Shown: positions 22,037 to 32,749 of the stretch, piece by piece
Layout: each line of letters starts with the position of its first letter
Position numbering within the stretch: position 1 is the stretch's first letter
DNA from: Trametes villosa
Taxonomy: Eukaryota > Basidiomycota > Agaricomycetes > Polyporales > Polyporaceae
DNA: 64,000 nt
Assembly: GCA_002964805.2 (NCBI GenBank)
Contig: PUDQ02000001.1
Span: 4,550,001 to 4,614,000 of the forward strand
Direction: 5' to 3'
Notes under the pieces: model-generated
What the model saw: only the letters and a program-made list of their open reading frames with translations
The model's database searches: none
Told to the model about the DNA's origin: nothing
Translations under genes and position numbers: made by a program

Positions 22037-23990
22037 ATGGGCGCATCGCAGAGCACAGCGTCACAAACACCACCTCGTGCCTTGCATGTCCTCCGTGTCA
22101 CCCCATCTTCGCCCGCGTCCCAGACGGCAATAGAGCCATATTTTGACTTCGTGGTCGGATATCAAGGCGACTCATTCTCCTCCCACAACACCGTTGACGC
22201 GTCGGAGTTGGAGCGGATAGTCGAGAGCCATGAAGGGAGGACCCTCAACCTTCTCATCTGGAATAGCAAAAGCCAGGCTACCCGCGGTACGTCAAGGGTG
22301 CCGCTCTATATCTAGGGCAATTTCTGACAAGCTCTCGGCGCACAGTCGTGCCTATAGTGCCCTCGCGCGACTGGTCGTCACCACATGCGAACATCCCGGA
22401 CCCCCAAGAGCCCGAAGCCGAGCGGAAGCCTTCTCTGCTCGGCCTGAGCATGCGCATGTGCGAACCGGAGTTTGCCATGGACAACGTCTGGCACGTTCTC
22501 GACGTCCTTGAGGGCAGCCCAGCGGAAAGCGCAGGCCTTGTACCCTATGGGGACTGGATTATCGGCTGGTCCGGCGGCGTTCTGAGCGCAGAAGGAGACT
22601 TCTACGACGTCGTGGAAGCGGTGCGTGCCTTTCATGTCCGTTGCCTCCTCGTGGTGGGCAGGCCGACTCACGCACATCACAGCATATCGACAAGCCGCTG
22701 CGTGTGTATGTGTATTCTTACGACTTCGAGTGCGTATCATTACCCTTCTTCTGTCTGCGTTCGTTATGTCTGATGCGGTTCGAATGATTACACAGCACAA
22801 TCCGCGAGGTAGTCTTGATACCTAACCGTCACTGGGGCGGAGAAGGTTTGCTTGGCTGCGTCTTTGGGTATGTTTTCCCCCGCTGTCATTTAGTGCGTTC
22901 GAGGGTAACGCTTTCCGCAGCTTCGGACTGCTGCACCGCATACCGCCTCTGCCGGAAGACCGCGAGCCCGGTGCGATACCGCCGGAGCTCGCGCAGGACG
23001 AGGGCGAGTACGAAGAACAGCAGCTCTTCGTCCCGGCGGATCTGCCCGGCCCAGCGGAGACTCCCGAGGAGCTCGAGGAGCGACTGCGCTGGGAAGAGGA
23101 GGAATGGGAGCGCCAGCAGTCATACGCCGCACCATACGATCATGGGCACGACCCTGCTTATCAGACGTCTTCCGCGTACTACGGCGAGCCTGGCCTTGAG
23201 AACGATCGCCACCAGCCGCATGCGCACACGCACGCGCATGACGCGGACCGCGCGTACTCCCAGCAGCACCTCGCCCACCCGGTTGAAACACCGCGCGCTT
23301 CTCATTCACACTCGCACGACGCGCACCACGATCACGACCACCACCACGATCATGCGTCTGCGCACGGGAACGGCCACGCGCACCATGACCATGATCACGA
23401 CCATGACCACGACCATAACCACGGGCACGACCACGAGCATGACCACGCCGGACATAGCCACGCGCACGAAGGCAGCCACGCAGACGAGGACGAGGACCGA
23501 GAACGGACGGGTGCGAGTGCGGCAGCCTCGACACTGCCACAAACCCCCGCAGCCCCCATCCCCCGCCCAGCGCAGCGGACGCCGTCGATCGCACTGTCAA
23601 GCCCGCGCGCGTCGACGCCCACGCCCACGCGCCCGCTCGGCGCATACATGAACGGTGGTTCGTCGCGCCAGTCCTGAACGTTATCGCACGACACTCAACG
23701 CTGCCTTGCCCCGCCTTGCCCTCCTGCTTTTTTCCCCCGAACCTGAAGGTCTCGGCGCGCGGAGCATGAGCCCGCGCACGCCTTCCTGGGACGGGCGCGG
23801 CATCGGGTTCATCGGCGCGGGCGCGGTCGCGGGAGGACACGCCCGAAATATGTCTGGGGGTGGCGTGGGAGGGCGAGAGGTGTTTGGGGCGGGCGACCTG
23901 GATGGCGAGAGCGTGGCCGACACCGACGCGACGGACATGACCGACACGACCGACGTCACCTCGCAAGGGAGTCTCACGAGCGTCGATTGA
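22037..23990 (+). CDS. GRH1: GRASP55/65 (Grh1-like) Golgi stacking protein with His/Asp-rich tail, 539 aa
   Basis: Exons 22037-22286, 22346-22620, 22683-22729, 22796-22867, 22921-23654 and 23749-23990; all junctions are GT/AG and in frame. It begins MGASQS, a classical N-myristoylation signal. Two GRASP PDZ-like domains follow: LHVLRVTPSSPASQTAIEPYFDFVVGYQG, then NVWHVLDVLEGSPAESAGLVPYGDWIIGW. The diagnostic stretches DFDTIREVVLIPN and WGGEGLLGCVFGFGLLHRIP come next. Family role: a peripheral Golgi/ER-exit-site tether, also needed for unconventional secretion. The C-terminal tail is unusual: from about 23140 to 23500 it is dominated by His and Asp/Glu in alternating HDHD-type runs, with HxH motifs. 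A Ser/Pro region and an acidic Thr/Asp-rich end (near 23920-23990) follow. If the 94-nt last intron were not spliced, the protein would end at 23677. Confidence 0.9.
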
Positions 23991-24379
23991 ACGTGAGCGC
24001 GAGTCCTGTGCTCATTTGCTCATCGCTAACCAGCTATCGTCATATGTCACGTCTTTCAGGGATCGTCGGGATGCACACTACCTCTCAAAAAGGGGCCTAG
24101 TGCTGATGTCGTCGTGGTTGCTTATTGGGACTTTGGGTGGACTGTGGCGTTCTGCTCTGAATATATCGTGGCCTTTTTCATTCATGTGGATCTAATCATC
24201 CCGCACGTCGTGGACACGAGGAAACGGCGATCCATATCCTGGCATCTCATTGGTAGCAAGGCAAGTCGGGCAACAGTCCAGGGCACAGCACACGTCATAC
24301 AGCAAGTATCTTACAGAGCATGCAGCACAGCTATCACAAAGCGGCAGAGCGAGCACGTTCAAAATCCTAGACTTCAAAG
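23991..24379. other. Convergent 3' flanks
   Basis: A 389-bp gap between the stop codons of the GRASP (+) and MATH-BTB (-) genes. It should contain both polyadenylation regions. Nothing else is visible. Confidence 0.4.
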
Positions 24380-26928
24380 TCATCGAGCCACCTCAGTCTC
24401 CCCCTTCTTCTCTTCCGCGACGAGATTCTGCAGAATCATGGGCCATACTGGTTTGGCGATGCATAGTCAGCATCATCCAGTAACGTCCGAAATGAATCGA
24501 CGTGGACGCACCTTCCTCGAACCCAGGAAGCTTCCCGAGACGGAGCAGCGTCCCGATGTTTGCCAGAGCGCCCGTGCGCACCTCCATCCAGTGGTCGAAC
24601 ATGAACGCGATTTGGACCTATCCATCCAGCTCAGCGATGTCCCATGGCGTGCGATAAACACATTCCGCACCTTTCGCACGTCCTCGAACGCGGCAGAGAA
24701 TGCTGAAAACGCTTCGTACGCGACGTTCTCAACCGTGAGCGACTTGACGATGTGGCGGAACGCGCGTTCCTTCAGCTCCTGCAAGCCCAGCCCTGTGCGC
24801 GATGCCCATCAGTCTGGGTTAAACAGACCAAGGGACGTAGTGCTCACTGTCTGCGAGTCGATACACCGACTTAGCGGAGGGCGGCCGGGGGCGACCAGGG
24901 TTGTTGCGCTCCCATTCCGCGATCCAGTCCTTGCGCGTCCGCGAACCCACGATCGCCGCAGTAGACGAAGCCACCGTCTCCGAGGGCTGCTGGTTAGCAC
25001 GCACGCCGAGCCCTGAGAATCCGAGTGCGGGCTGGCTCTCGGATGAGAGTACTGCTGGGGTCGACGGCACGGACGATCCTGCTCGGGTGGACGACCCAGA
25101 AGAGGTGGCGAGGAAGGTGGAGGAGAGGGGTGCGAACACGATCATGTCGGTGTATATCTGTAAAGCCATCTTAGCAGTGATAATAGTGAATATATGCGGG
25201 CGAGGAGCGCACGTAGTATAGCACGGCGCGGTAGGTGGCATATGCGACATCTTTCACGACGACGCGCAGCTTCTTGGGTCCCGGCGCTTCAGGGGTGGGG
25301 TTTGGACGAGCTGTTCTGTTTTCGACTACGGGCGAGGGGCCGACAGGAGCCTCGGGCGGTTCCAGCGCCATCTCTCGACTCCTCGGCGTAGAGGGGTGCG
25401 AGAGTTTAGGCCGCGTGTTCCGCTGGGCCGGCGAACCCTCAGCATCGTCCGCGGCGGTTTCATGCTCGCCTTCCGAGTGCGGGCCTTCACTGTCTGCGCG
25501 CCGTTTTTGAGTACTAGAATCGTCCGAAACGGCCTGCCCATCTTCGTCGGTAAGCATAGGTTCTCGATGCTCGGAAGGAGGAGGCTCCGGCGCCTCGGAG
25601 TCGCGGTCGTTGTCGAGCATCACGGACTCCTCGTCGTCCTCGAAGTCGGAGTCGTCGAAGTGCCGGGCGTACGCGCCGACGCTCGAAACACTGACGTCGT
25701 CAGGAAAGTTGGAGTCAGCGGGGCCGTCGCCCGCAGAGATGGACGTTCCTTCTGCAAAGCCCGAGCTGAACACTGCGCTGTTTGTTAGACTCGGGTATGG
25801 TATACCGGATACTGGGGACATACTGTCTTCGAAGTGCTCTACTCTTCGAAGCATTCTCCGAGCTGCATAGATCTTACGAGATTCGCTTCGCCCACGTTGC
25901 GGGATCACGAACTCGACGTCCGAGTATACGGGACTATCGTCACCGAAGTGAGGAGCTAGGCGCATAGAAGGTGAGAGTGTACTTACTCGTCAAGGAGACT
26001 ACCCATAGTGTCCAGGAGGTCTCTAGGAACAACATACGGAGGAATGGTAGGGATGGGTGCTGGTGGCGTCGGGGTTATCGTGATGGAACATATCACCAAG
26101 AACGCATCGTGCTGTCTGACGGTATTGGCCTGATAGTATACGACGTCCCTTCGCGCGAACTGGGACCATCCCCAATTTTGAGCCTGGAATGCATATGAGT
26201 GTAGTGCTCACAAGATATCGTTCATGGGAGGCCTACTCCTGGATTGTAAAACGAGTGGTCATGAGCCTCCTTGTAATTGAACTGAATGGTTTTGCTCGGG
26301 CTGATCTAGTCAGATGGATACACGTTCCCTGGTGAAGGTGAACTAACTTGCGAATCTCGAAGTTAAAATTGAATAAGCCTTCGCGCGACCACCTGTGGCG
26401 TCCTGGTAGTCAGTACAAACGACAAAGTTTCTTCTGCATCTCCCGCTCACTTTCCGTTCACAGCGTTCTCTTTCTCTGCTGGTGTAGGCTAGTAGAGTGG
26501 GAGTGAGCGGGGTTCTGTGATTCGATCTCCGAAGTCCTACCGACCTCGCAGGCCAAGTACAAGCTAACCCACGTCTGACCGTCCGTGCCAACAATGCCAG
26601 CATTGGCGTAGAACAATATCTGTACAGACGCGATAAGTCTTGTATACACCAGTAACGTCAGCTCGCAATTCGTCTGACTGACTTGCCATCGTCCATCACC
26701 AAATCGTGGAGACTTGATGACTTTCGACTTAGCCTCTCCCTTGCTGCAAGGTTCACCGTGAGACTCGCTGGACCACGCCTATCGCTCTGCTAACCTGCTA
26801 TCAAACAGGGTCTTCAGGCCCCGGAGCATCCATTCAAAGCGGATCGTCGTGCTTTCTTTGGCATCAGACTCCGCGGGGGACGCCACCGGCAGACTCGAAG
26901 GCTTCCCAGGAGTGGGAAACGAGGCCAT
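24380..26928 (-). CDS. MATH-BTB domain protein (Cul3 adaptor-like)
   Basis: Spliced from about ten exons starting MASFPTPGKPSSLPV (26928). The MATH domain reads through TTIRFEWMLRGLKTLFDS, SKVIKSPRFGDGRWQ, ILFYANAGIVGTDGQTWVSL, WSREGLFNFNFEI, NYKEAHDHSFYNPG, and QNWGWSQFARRDVVYY with DAFLVICSITITPTP. The BTB domain follows: LLDDPVYSDVEFVIP and RKIYAARRMLRRVEHFEDSM. Its final strands come after an insert: LRVVVKDVAYATYRAVLYY, then IYTDMIVFAPLSS. A C-terminal helical part (LQELKERAFRHIVKSLTVENV...EVWPMILQNLV) ends at 24380. Family role: substrate recognition with Cullin-3. Between the two BTB halves lies an acidic Ser/Asp/Glu-rich insert of roughly 170 residues (about 25830-25290). An apparent stop in the MATH region (near 26230) is removed by a good 53-nt intron. 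Confidence 0.85.
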
Positions 26929-27921
26929 CCGGACTCAAACGAGAAAGAGGAAGGTATACGGACAGAGCTTTGAGCCCAGAATAATGAGGACAAGAAAATG
27001 AAGGGATACGACGAGTTGGGAGGCCGATAGTCCGTGGTTGTAGGTGGTCGGACAGGAAGAGGAGGGCGGCTTTGTGGCGCTGCAGCGCACACCCACAACG
27101 CATGGGCGCTTGTGATCGACAACTTCTTGCTCTGCGTGCGCCCATACGTAACTGCTGCCTACTCCTCATGGCGGTACTGGTGGTCGCTAACTCTGTCGAT
27201 AAATGCACACGAATGATGCACGACAGTATCAGTCGGGATTACTCTCTTGCGCACATCGACCAAGTGAAGCCAAGTAAGCAGCCTATCAATCATCATGTCC
27301 TGACCCGAGTCAAAACCTGAGCAGAGAGCTGAACGTCCTATTGAATCCTAGTACCTAGTACCCAGTACTTAGTATTCGAACTGTCTGATCGACGAATAGG
27401 ACATTCATCTCGGTCGAGGCAGGGGTTTGCATGAACCCTTTCGCCAAGTCATGGTACATAACCTTCACACACGCGGGTCTGTGTTGGGATTTGAACTAAG
27501 CAGTCTCATTAGCGCCCACAGTCCGACGGTCAGCCTCCTCCCGCCGCCATGAACATCCTACGCCCGTCCGTCGACGGATCTTGCCTTCGCCCTTCCTCGA
27601 ATTTCCTTCGCCCTCATGCCCAACTCGTCACCAGCCCAAGCCCGACACGCCGTCAGTTCAAGCTCAACTCGAACCCGCCGTCAGCTCAAGCCCGACTCGC
27701 CACCGTCTCAAGCACAACACCAGTCCACTTGCCAACTGCCTTCCAACGCGATGTCGATCTACAGCAGCCCCGGCAAAGTTCGCGGGCGCCTGTGGCCTGA
27801 CCTCTGATTCCGACCACCATCTCACGACTCGGAGACCAACCCTGTCCTCTCTGCTTCACCCTCTTGGCCGCGTTTTCAGTCTTCTTGATCCATAGAAAGA
27901 CTGGAGGCGCGTGTACCCAAG
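26929..27921. other. Intergenic, with short degenerate repeats
   Basis: This holds the promoter side of the MATH-BTB gene. Near 27637-27735 a short imperfect repeat (units of about 25 bp with the core CGTCAG/CTCAAGCCCGAC) occurs three to four times. A CTAGTACC/CAGTACTTAG microrepeat lies at about 27350-27372. No gene is supported. Confidence 0.35.
27637..27735. repeat. Short imperfect tandem repeat
   Basis: Three to four diverged units of about 22-28 bp share the pattern AGC(T/C)C(A/G)ACTCG...CCGTC...TCA. It lies upstream of the SAP-domain remnant and is visible by eye only. Confidence 0.4.
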
Positions 27922-28357
27922 ATGCCTGCGGACCCCAGTTCAAAGTCCCACGACGTGGGGCTCTCTAAGCTCACCGTCGCGCAGCTCAAGGCGCTCTGTA
28001 AAGAGAGGAAGATCGTGGGGTACTCGAAGCTCGGAAAGCAGGCCCTCGTCCAGAAACCAGTCGAATCCGAGCTCTGGGCCTCCATCCACCGACGCGCCCC
28101 CACCTGCCTCTCTGGGGACCATTGACCCGTCTAACAGATCTGAAACTGCTGCTCAGTCTGCTGCTACCAATGCCAGGGGCGCAGCTGCGCCTCAGGCGAA
28201 ATCAAAACCTGGCCGGAAAACCGCTCCTGCTAGACCGGCGCTCCGTGAAACGACTGTTCCCTCGCAATCTGCTAATATCTCTGTCCCAAGCGAGGATATC
28301 TGTACTATCAAGCCCTCCGCCGGCGACACTTTTTTTCCTGGTCAACATCAACACTGA
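27922..28357 (+). pseudogene. Frameshifted SAP-domain protein remnant
   Basis: The first frame opens MPADPSSKSHDVGLSKLTVA and continues as a SAP domain (LSKLTVAQLKALCKERKI, then GYSKLGKQALVQK). SAP is a short DNA-binding helix-loop-helix found in chromatin proteins. Right after the domain, coding character jumps to another frame that reads NQSNPSSGPPSTDAPPPASL and onward to a Lys/Pro/Ala-rich tail (28060-28357). No GT/AG pair joins the two frames. The simplest reading is a one- or two-base frameshift, so a decayed gene or a gene fragment. Alternatives are a sequencing error, or an unrecognised small intron. No downstream enzyme domain follows, so it is probably also truncated. Confidence 0.45.
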
Positions 28358-29101
28358 GGTGCTGCACGGCGATACCAACTCCGCCCTTTCACCTCGTGGT
28401 CATCAAGTATTGAGGCCCCATGGAGGCGATATGCGAGCCAACGCGCGGCACGACTCGTATGCACCGACAGCCCAACGCAGTATTCATGGCACCTGGCGCG
28501 CCCGACGAGCAATAGTCAAGGTGGTCAGCCACTGACCAATCTGACCACGTCAAAGTGTTCTGACCGGCCACGGTCTGACAGACCGTCGGTGACAACACTG
28601 CCCCGCGCGGCCTGTGTTTATACGCATTCCACTTCCCCCTTCAGCTACACGATGATGGCGGTCCTGATCGCATGCCAGAGGTGTCTGGACTTCCAGCCTC
28701 TGCTCGAAAACGCTGAGTACTGGATTTCCGACTCGGAGAAGGGGCTTAGCTTTTTGAAAACTCAACTTCTAGCGAGCTGACTGTGCTTGTGGCATATAGC
28801 CATTATTGAGTTCTACACTCGAGAGAATACCTCGATCGGTCACCCATCTGTCAGTAAAGTTATGAACATCATCATGATTGGCCGCAGCGATGGTCGATAG
28901 TGTTCCTTGAACTGTTCCGCCACGCGCGTGTGCAGGTAGGTGCAGGTGCTCATCGGAACACTGTGGTATAACAACTGTCTGACTACGGGAGAACTCAAGA
29001 CCAGCATCTATTTGCCGCCTGCTGCTCGGTACTGTTATAGTCTTGCCACGGACTGTGAGTAGGCACGATCCTCTCTCCTGATCCCCACGTCGCTCCCTCA
29101 C
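28358..29101. other. Intergenic, upstream of the surface-protein gene
   Basis: About 740 bp with no supported gene. The frame 28589-28780 (plus) is short and motif-less. It may be further debris of the SAP-domain remnant or the promoter of the gene at 29102. Confidence 0.35.
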
Positions 29102-30696
29102 ATGATGCTCGGATTTACGCTCGTGTCATTCCTCGTGCCGGTCCTTGTCCTATCTAGCTCGCTCATTATCGACGATGCCGACCCCCGCATTCAGTACTCC
29201 AGCGCGTGGACACCACAGGCCGGCGTCAACAGCACGCAGTTCTGGTCCGGGACAGTCACCTACACTAATACGACGGACGCACAAGTCAGTCTCTCCTTCA
29301 CCGGTGAGTCTCTTCGATCGCCGCTTTATGCCCCGGCTGAGAACTGTATTTCCTCCCCGCCCGGCGTTAGGCGACTCGATAAGTGTGTATGGCGCACTCA
29401 CCCCCGCCGGGAACTACAACATGCTTTCCGAATACAGGATTGACGGCGGGCCCGTTACATGGTTCCATCCCGCAAGCGATGTCGAAACACCTGTGTACAA
29501 ACGCTTGTTCTACACATCAGGACCCCTCTCGTACGGGCCTCACACCCTCCAGCTCAGGAACCTTGGCGAACAGTTCTATCTTGATTCCTTCACCATCAAT
29601 GTACCCGACGCATCCTCGAGCTCTGGCGTGGCACCCCCAGCCGCCATCATCTCATTGTCTTCCCAGGGCCCTTCCATTCCTCCTCCTACCACCACCTCGT
29701 CTCGGGTGGCGGACGTACCTACAACCTCATCATCTTCGCAAGAACCTTCCATCAACTTGAATCCCCCAGTCGACCGGTCTTCGTCTGCAACAGCGCGCGC
29801 AGCATCGACAGCTTCTTCCCCGGCTGTCACCATTCCTACTACTACTCCGAGTCTGACCACATCCCGAGCATCCCTCTCCGAAAGTAGCTCTGCGTTAATA
29901 GGCCCACTACCTCCGGCAACGTCCTCATCTGGCGGGCAAGGCCCAAGCGCTGGCGCGGACCGTGGCGGCAACAAGTCTTCCACAACGGTGTCGGGTGTAC
30001 TCGCAGGAGCGGTAGCTGTCGGAGGAGTCGCTCTCTTGCTCTTCGTGACGCTTGGGTGGTGGCTTTGGTCTCGCCGTCAGCGGCAGCGGCGGCCACACCT
30101 CAGTCTGAACCCCGACCAGCCTGGAACTACGCAGTGCGGTGAGTCTTGCGAGAGCTTGGTTTCGGTATGTCACTGTATGTGCTGACGATCCTCGTACGTC
30201 CTCCATAGGATGTTATGCGCCGCCCGCTATGGCGGCGGCACGGTCTAGGCTGAGGACAAAGTTCTGGCTAGGACGACGTGAACCCTCCGACGCGACTACT
30301 TCAAGTTCACAGACGCTAGGAGTCACAGACGAAGTACTGCCGCCGCCGGGGGTACTCGAGACACCCAGCGGACTGGTAGACGGCGGACTATCGGAGATGC
30401 GCCCTCTCGCACGGAGCAGTGTCTCTACCCTCCCGTCGTCACCCACTGTCTTTTCATTGCTTCATTCGCGGCCGACTCATCAAGAGCGCATTGGAGTATA
30501 TCCTTTCCGTGATGTACCGGCGGACTGGGGCCCTCACGGTAGTCTGAACACGGGGACCACAGAGATACGACGGTCACTGGATGGGGGTCTGCGTCTTGCG
30601 GGAGGTCTTCCGGGAGAAGAGGACGATGTGGGTGATTATGATATGTTTAGCGCTGCTTATACCCTCCCCCCCTCCTACGAGGTATTCCGCAGATAG
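29102..30696 (+). CDS. Secreted-ectodomain single-pass membrane protein, 485 aa
   Basis: Exons 29102-29303, 29371-30138 and 30209-30696, with clean GT/AG introns of 67 and 70 nt. Order: a signal peptide (MMLGFTLVSFLVPVLVLSSS); a roughly 140-residue beta-rich ectodomain (IQYSSAWTPQAG, TYTNTTDAQVSLSFTGDSIS, VYGALTPAGNYNMLSEYRID, LYGPHTL-like strands); a long Ser/Thr/Pro-rich stalk likely to be O-glycosylated; one transmembrane helix (VLAGAVAVGGVALLLFVTLGWW) followed by a basic stop-transfer RRQRQRR; and a 190-residue cytosolic tail. The ectodomain resembles the jelly-roll-like domain of many basidiomycete surface proteins, but no ligand can be named. The layout suggests a cell-surface sensor or adhesion protein. 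Confidence 0.78.
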
Positions 30697-31180
30697 TAGT
30701 AAGGACTCTTCCTCCGTTTCGCTTAGTAGTTACATTGCGATTGGAGATGGCAGACGTGCCCTAGTAGAGTCACCGTAACAGTAATGAGCTCCGTTCATGT
30801 AGACGTGTTATTATTGGGATAACAACGCGATCTGTGCGAAATTTCCGATGAGGACGTCCGTGCGTATGTGACGTTTACCGTTGTGTATGGCGAGCTGGGG
30901 GTTGTCAATACGATCAGTGCTTACTACAGGCTCGACGCGGCGCGTTCGTGTGAACCACTACCAACGCTAGATATTGTTCCTTCTTGACGGTATGCCAGGT
31001 ACGCGTTTCCCTGTTCGTTATTTAGACTTTTCTTCGACGCAGCAGAATCGCCTAGGGTATCTATAGATGGTGTTCTGCGGCACGCCGACCATCCGTCGTG
31101 CGAATGCAAGCTTAACAGGTTCTATACATATACCTGTCCATGCTCGACCTCGCGAGGCTCAACACCAGCCCCAAGCTAGA
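30697..31180. other. Intergenic
   Basis: 484 bp between two plus-strand genes. It carries the 3' end of the surface-protein gene and the promoter of the first alpha/beta-hydrolase. No other feature is seen. Confidence 0.4.
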
Positions 31181-32467
31181 ATGCCTACCGCCCCGGTCAA
31201 CGACAGCGGTGCCGTTCTCTATTATGAAGACAGTGGCGCCCCTGCTGGGTCTGCCGACTACAGAACACTCGTGCTCATCCACGGGACATGCTTTCACAGC
31301 GGTGGGTTGCAGAGATCCCCGGATACCAAGCCAAATAGCTGACAGCTCCGCCGTGGGTGAACAGCGATATACCGCCCTTTGATCCCTTTTGCGGCTGAGC
31401 ACAACCTCCGTCTCGTGCTGCTCAACCAGCGCGACTACCCTGGCTCGACGCCGCTCTCCCCAGAGGACATCGACGACCTGCGTGGGCCCAGTGCGGAGAC
31501 TCAGGGCCGGGCTATGCAGAACCGCGGAGTCGAGCTCGCGGCGTTCCTTCGGTGGTTCATCGAGACGCAGGGCGTGCCGGCGGTGCAAGCGGGTGAAGGA
31601 CACGGAGGCGGCATGTCGCTCCTGTCGTGGTCGGGCGGGAATTGCGCGACCGTCGCCATGTTCGCGCACGCGGACCAGCTCCCTGAGGAGACGCGTAGGC
31701 TGTTCGACACGCATTTGCGGAGCTTCATCATGTATGGTGCGTAGCGTGTAGCTACCCGTCTCGAAAGCGCGGTATCTGACGAGGCACGGTGAAGATCCTA
31801 GCGGCACCACCATCGGACAGCCGCGGCCCCCGGGGCTGAGCGTCCTGACCCAAATACCCTCTGCGCCGGTGGACGTGCAGGTTACCGAGCTCGCGCTTGC
31901 GGTCGCATCGTACTATCCCGTCTTCACGTTCCCAGACAGCACCGACCCACCGCCGACGTACGACCCGCCCCGGCGCGCGCTACACCTAAGCACCGATCCA
32001 ATCGACCCGAAGCACACGCCCACGACGTCGAGGATGCCGCCCGAGGTCCTCCGCAGCATCACGCACCCTCCAGTCATGGAGGAGAACCAGCATCTGCTCT
32101 GGACACTGAGCTACGACGTCTATAAGGAGAACCTGAGGCGCGCCCTGTACGACTGCAGGATCAACGTCGACGGGAGCGGGGCGCCGACTGGGAAGAAGGT
32201 GTGGCCCGCACTGCGCGTGCATGTTGTATGGTGCGACATGACGGTCGGGGACTGCGCGTGGGCGGCCGCGGTGATACACGCGCAGCACCAGGCCGCTGAG
32301 CCGGAGCATCGAAGGCAGGTGGAGTTCCATCGGCTTGAAGGCGCAAACCACTTCGTATGTCATGCCTTTCATGTTCTCTGCCTCTTTCCTGTCGGCTAAC
32401 CACGTGCCATTAGATCCACTGGGAGGATCCAAAGAACTTCGTGGAAATTTTGTCAGGGATCGTATGA
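31181..32467 (+). CDS. Alpha/beta-hydrolase, paralogue A (368 aa)
   Basis: Exons 31181-31301, 31365-31736, 31795-32354 and 32414-32467. The fold is seen in TLVLIHGTCFHS (oxyanion-hole HG), LRLVLLNQRDYPGST, and the nucleophile elbow SLLSWSGGNCATVAMFAHAD with Ser in S-W-S-G-G. A late region has VHVVWCDMTVGDCAWAA and the candidate catalytic His in EGANHFIHWEDP. The substrate is unknown. It is a close paralogue of the minus-strand gene at 40133-41408: same protein length, introns at the same three positions, and first and last exons of identical size. The insertion between strand 6 and the cap (PTYDPPRRALHLSTDPIDPK) is shared. It points toward the FAD-oxidoreductase gene, with 282 bp between the stops. 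Confidence 0.85.
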
Positions 32468-32749
32468 AAGCCTGGCACGCACCTGTACTCTTTGAAGAAA
32501 CACACCGGAGGAAAGTATGAGATGCGGGATGTTGCCTCGTGTTGACGAACGTCCCGCAGATGAGGTATCGTGATCATCTTGAGCGAGGCTATGTGCTTCG
32601 AGTGTTGCTTGACCTTCCCTCAATCCATGCTGTATTCATACGTAACCCGCCCTTTCCGCACCGTGAATCGGCTCGCTCGAGTCGTCAGTAGTCGCATATC
32701 GTTAGTACGTAGTACATTGCGCATGCACCAATATCTCGCGGCGTTACCT

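Noticed and set aside
21775..22101. 108-aa minus-strand frame with charged, coding-like composition
   Set aside because: It overlaps the GRASP start on the other strand, and no splice sites or family support it.
22815..23651. 278-aa Arg/Thr-rich plus-strand frame and the 358-aa minus-strand frame over the GRASP tail
   Set aside because: Both are alternative frames of the His/Asp repeat. The GRASP reading frame continues correctly through the region.
24114..25016. 300-aa plus-strand open frame
   Set aside because: It is antisense to the exons of the MATH-BTB gene, whose C-terminal part is clearly coded on the minus strand. It has no domain of its own.
25915..25965. ATG at 25965 as start of a BTB-only protein
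   Set aside because: It lies inside an intron. The frame of the upstream MATH exons joins directly to PVYSDVEFVIP.
26225..26280. Apparent premature stop/frameshift in the MATH domain
   Set aside because: A 53-nt GT/AG intron starting GTAGGC removes the stop and joins SFYNPG to AQNWGWSQF, so the gene looks intact.
27480..27530. tRNA-like T-loop (TTCAAATCC on the minus strand)
   Set aside because: No acceptor, D or T stem pairs around it.
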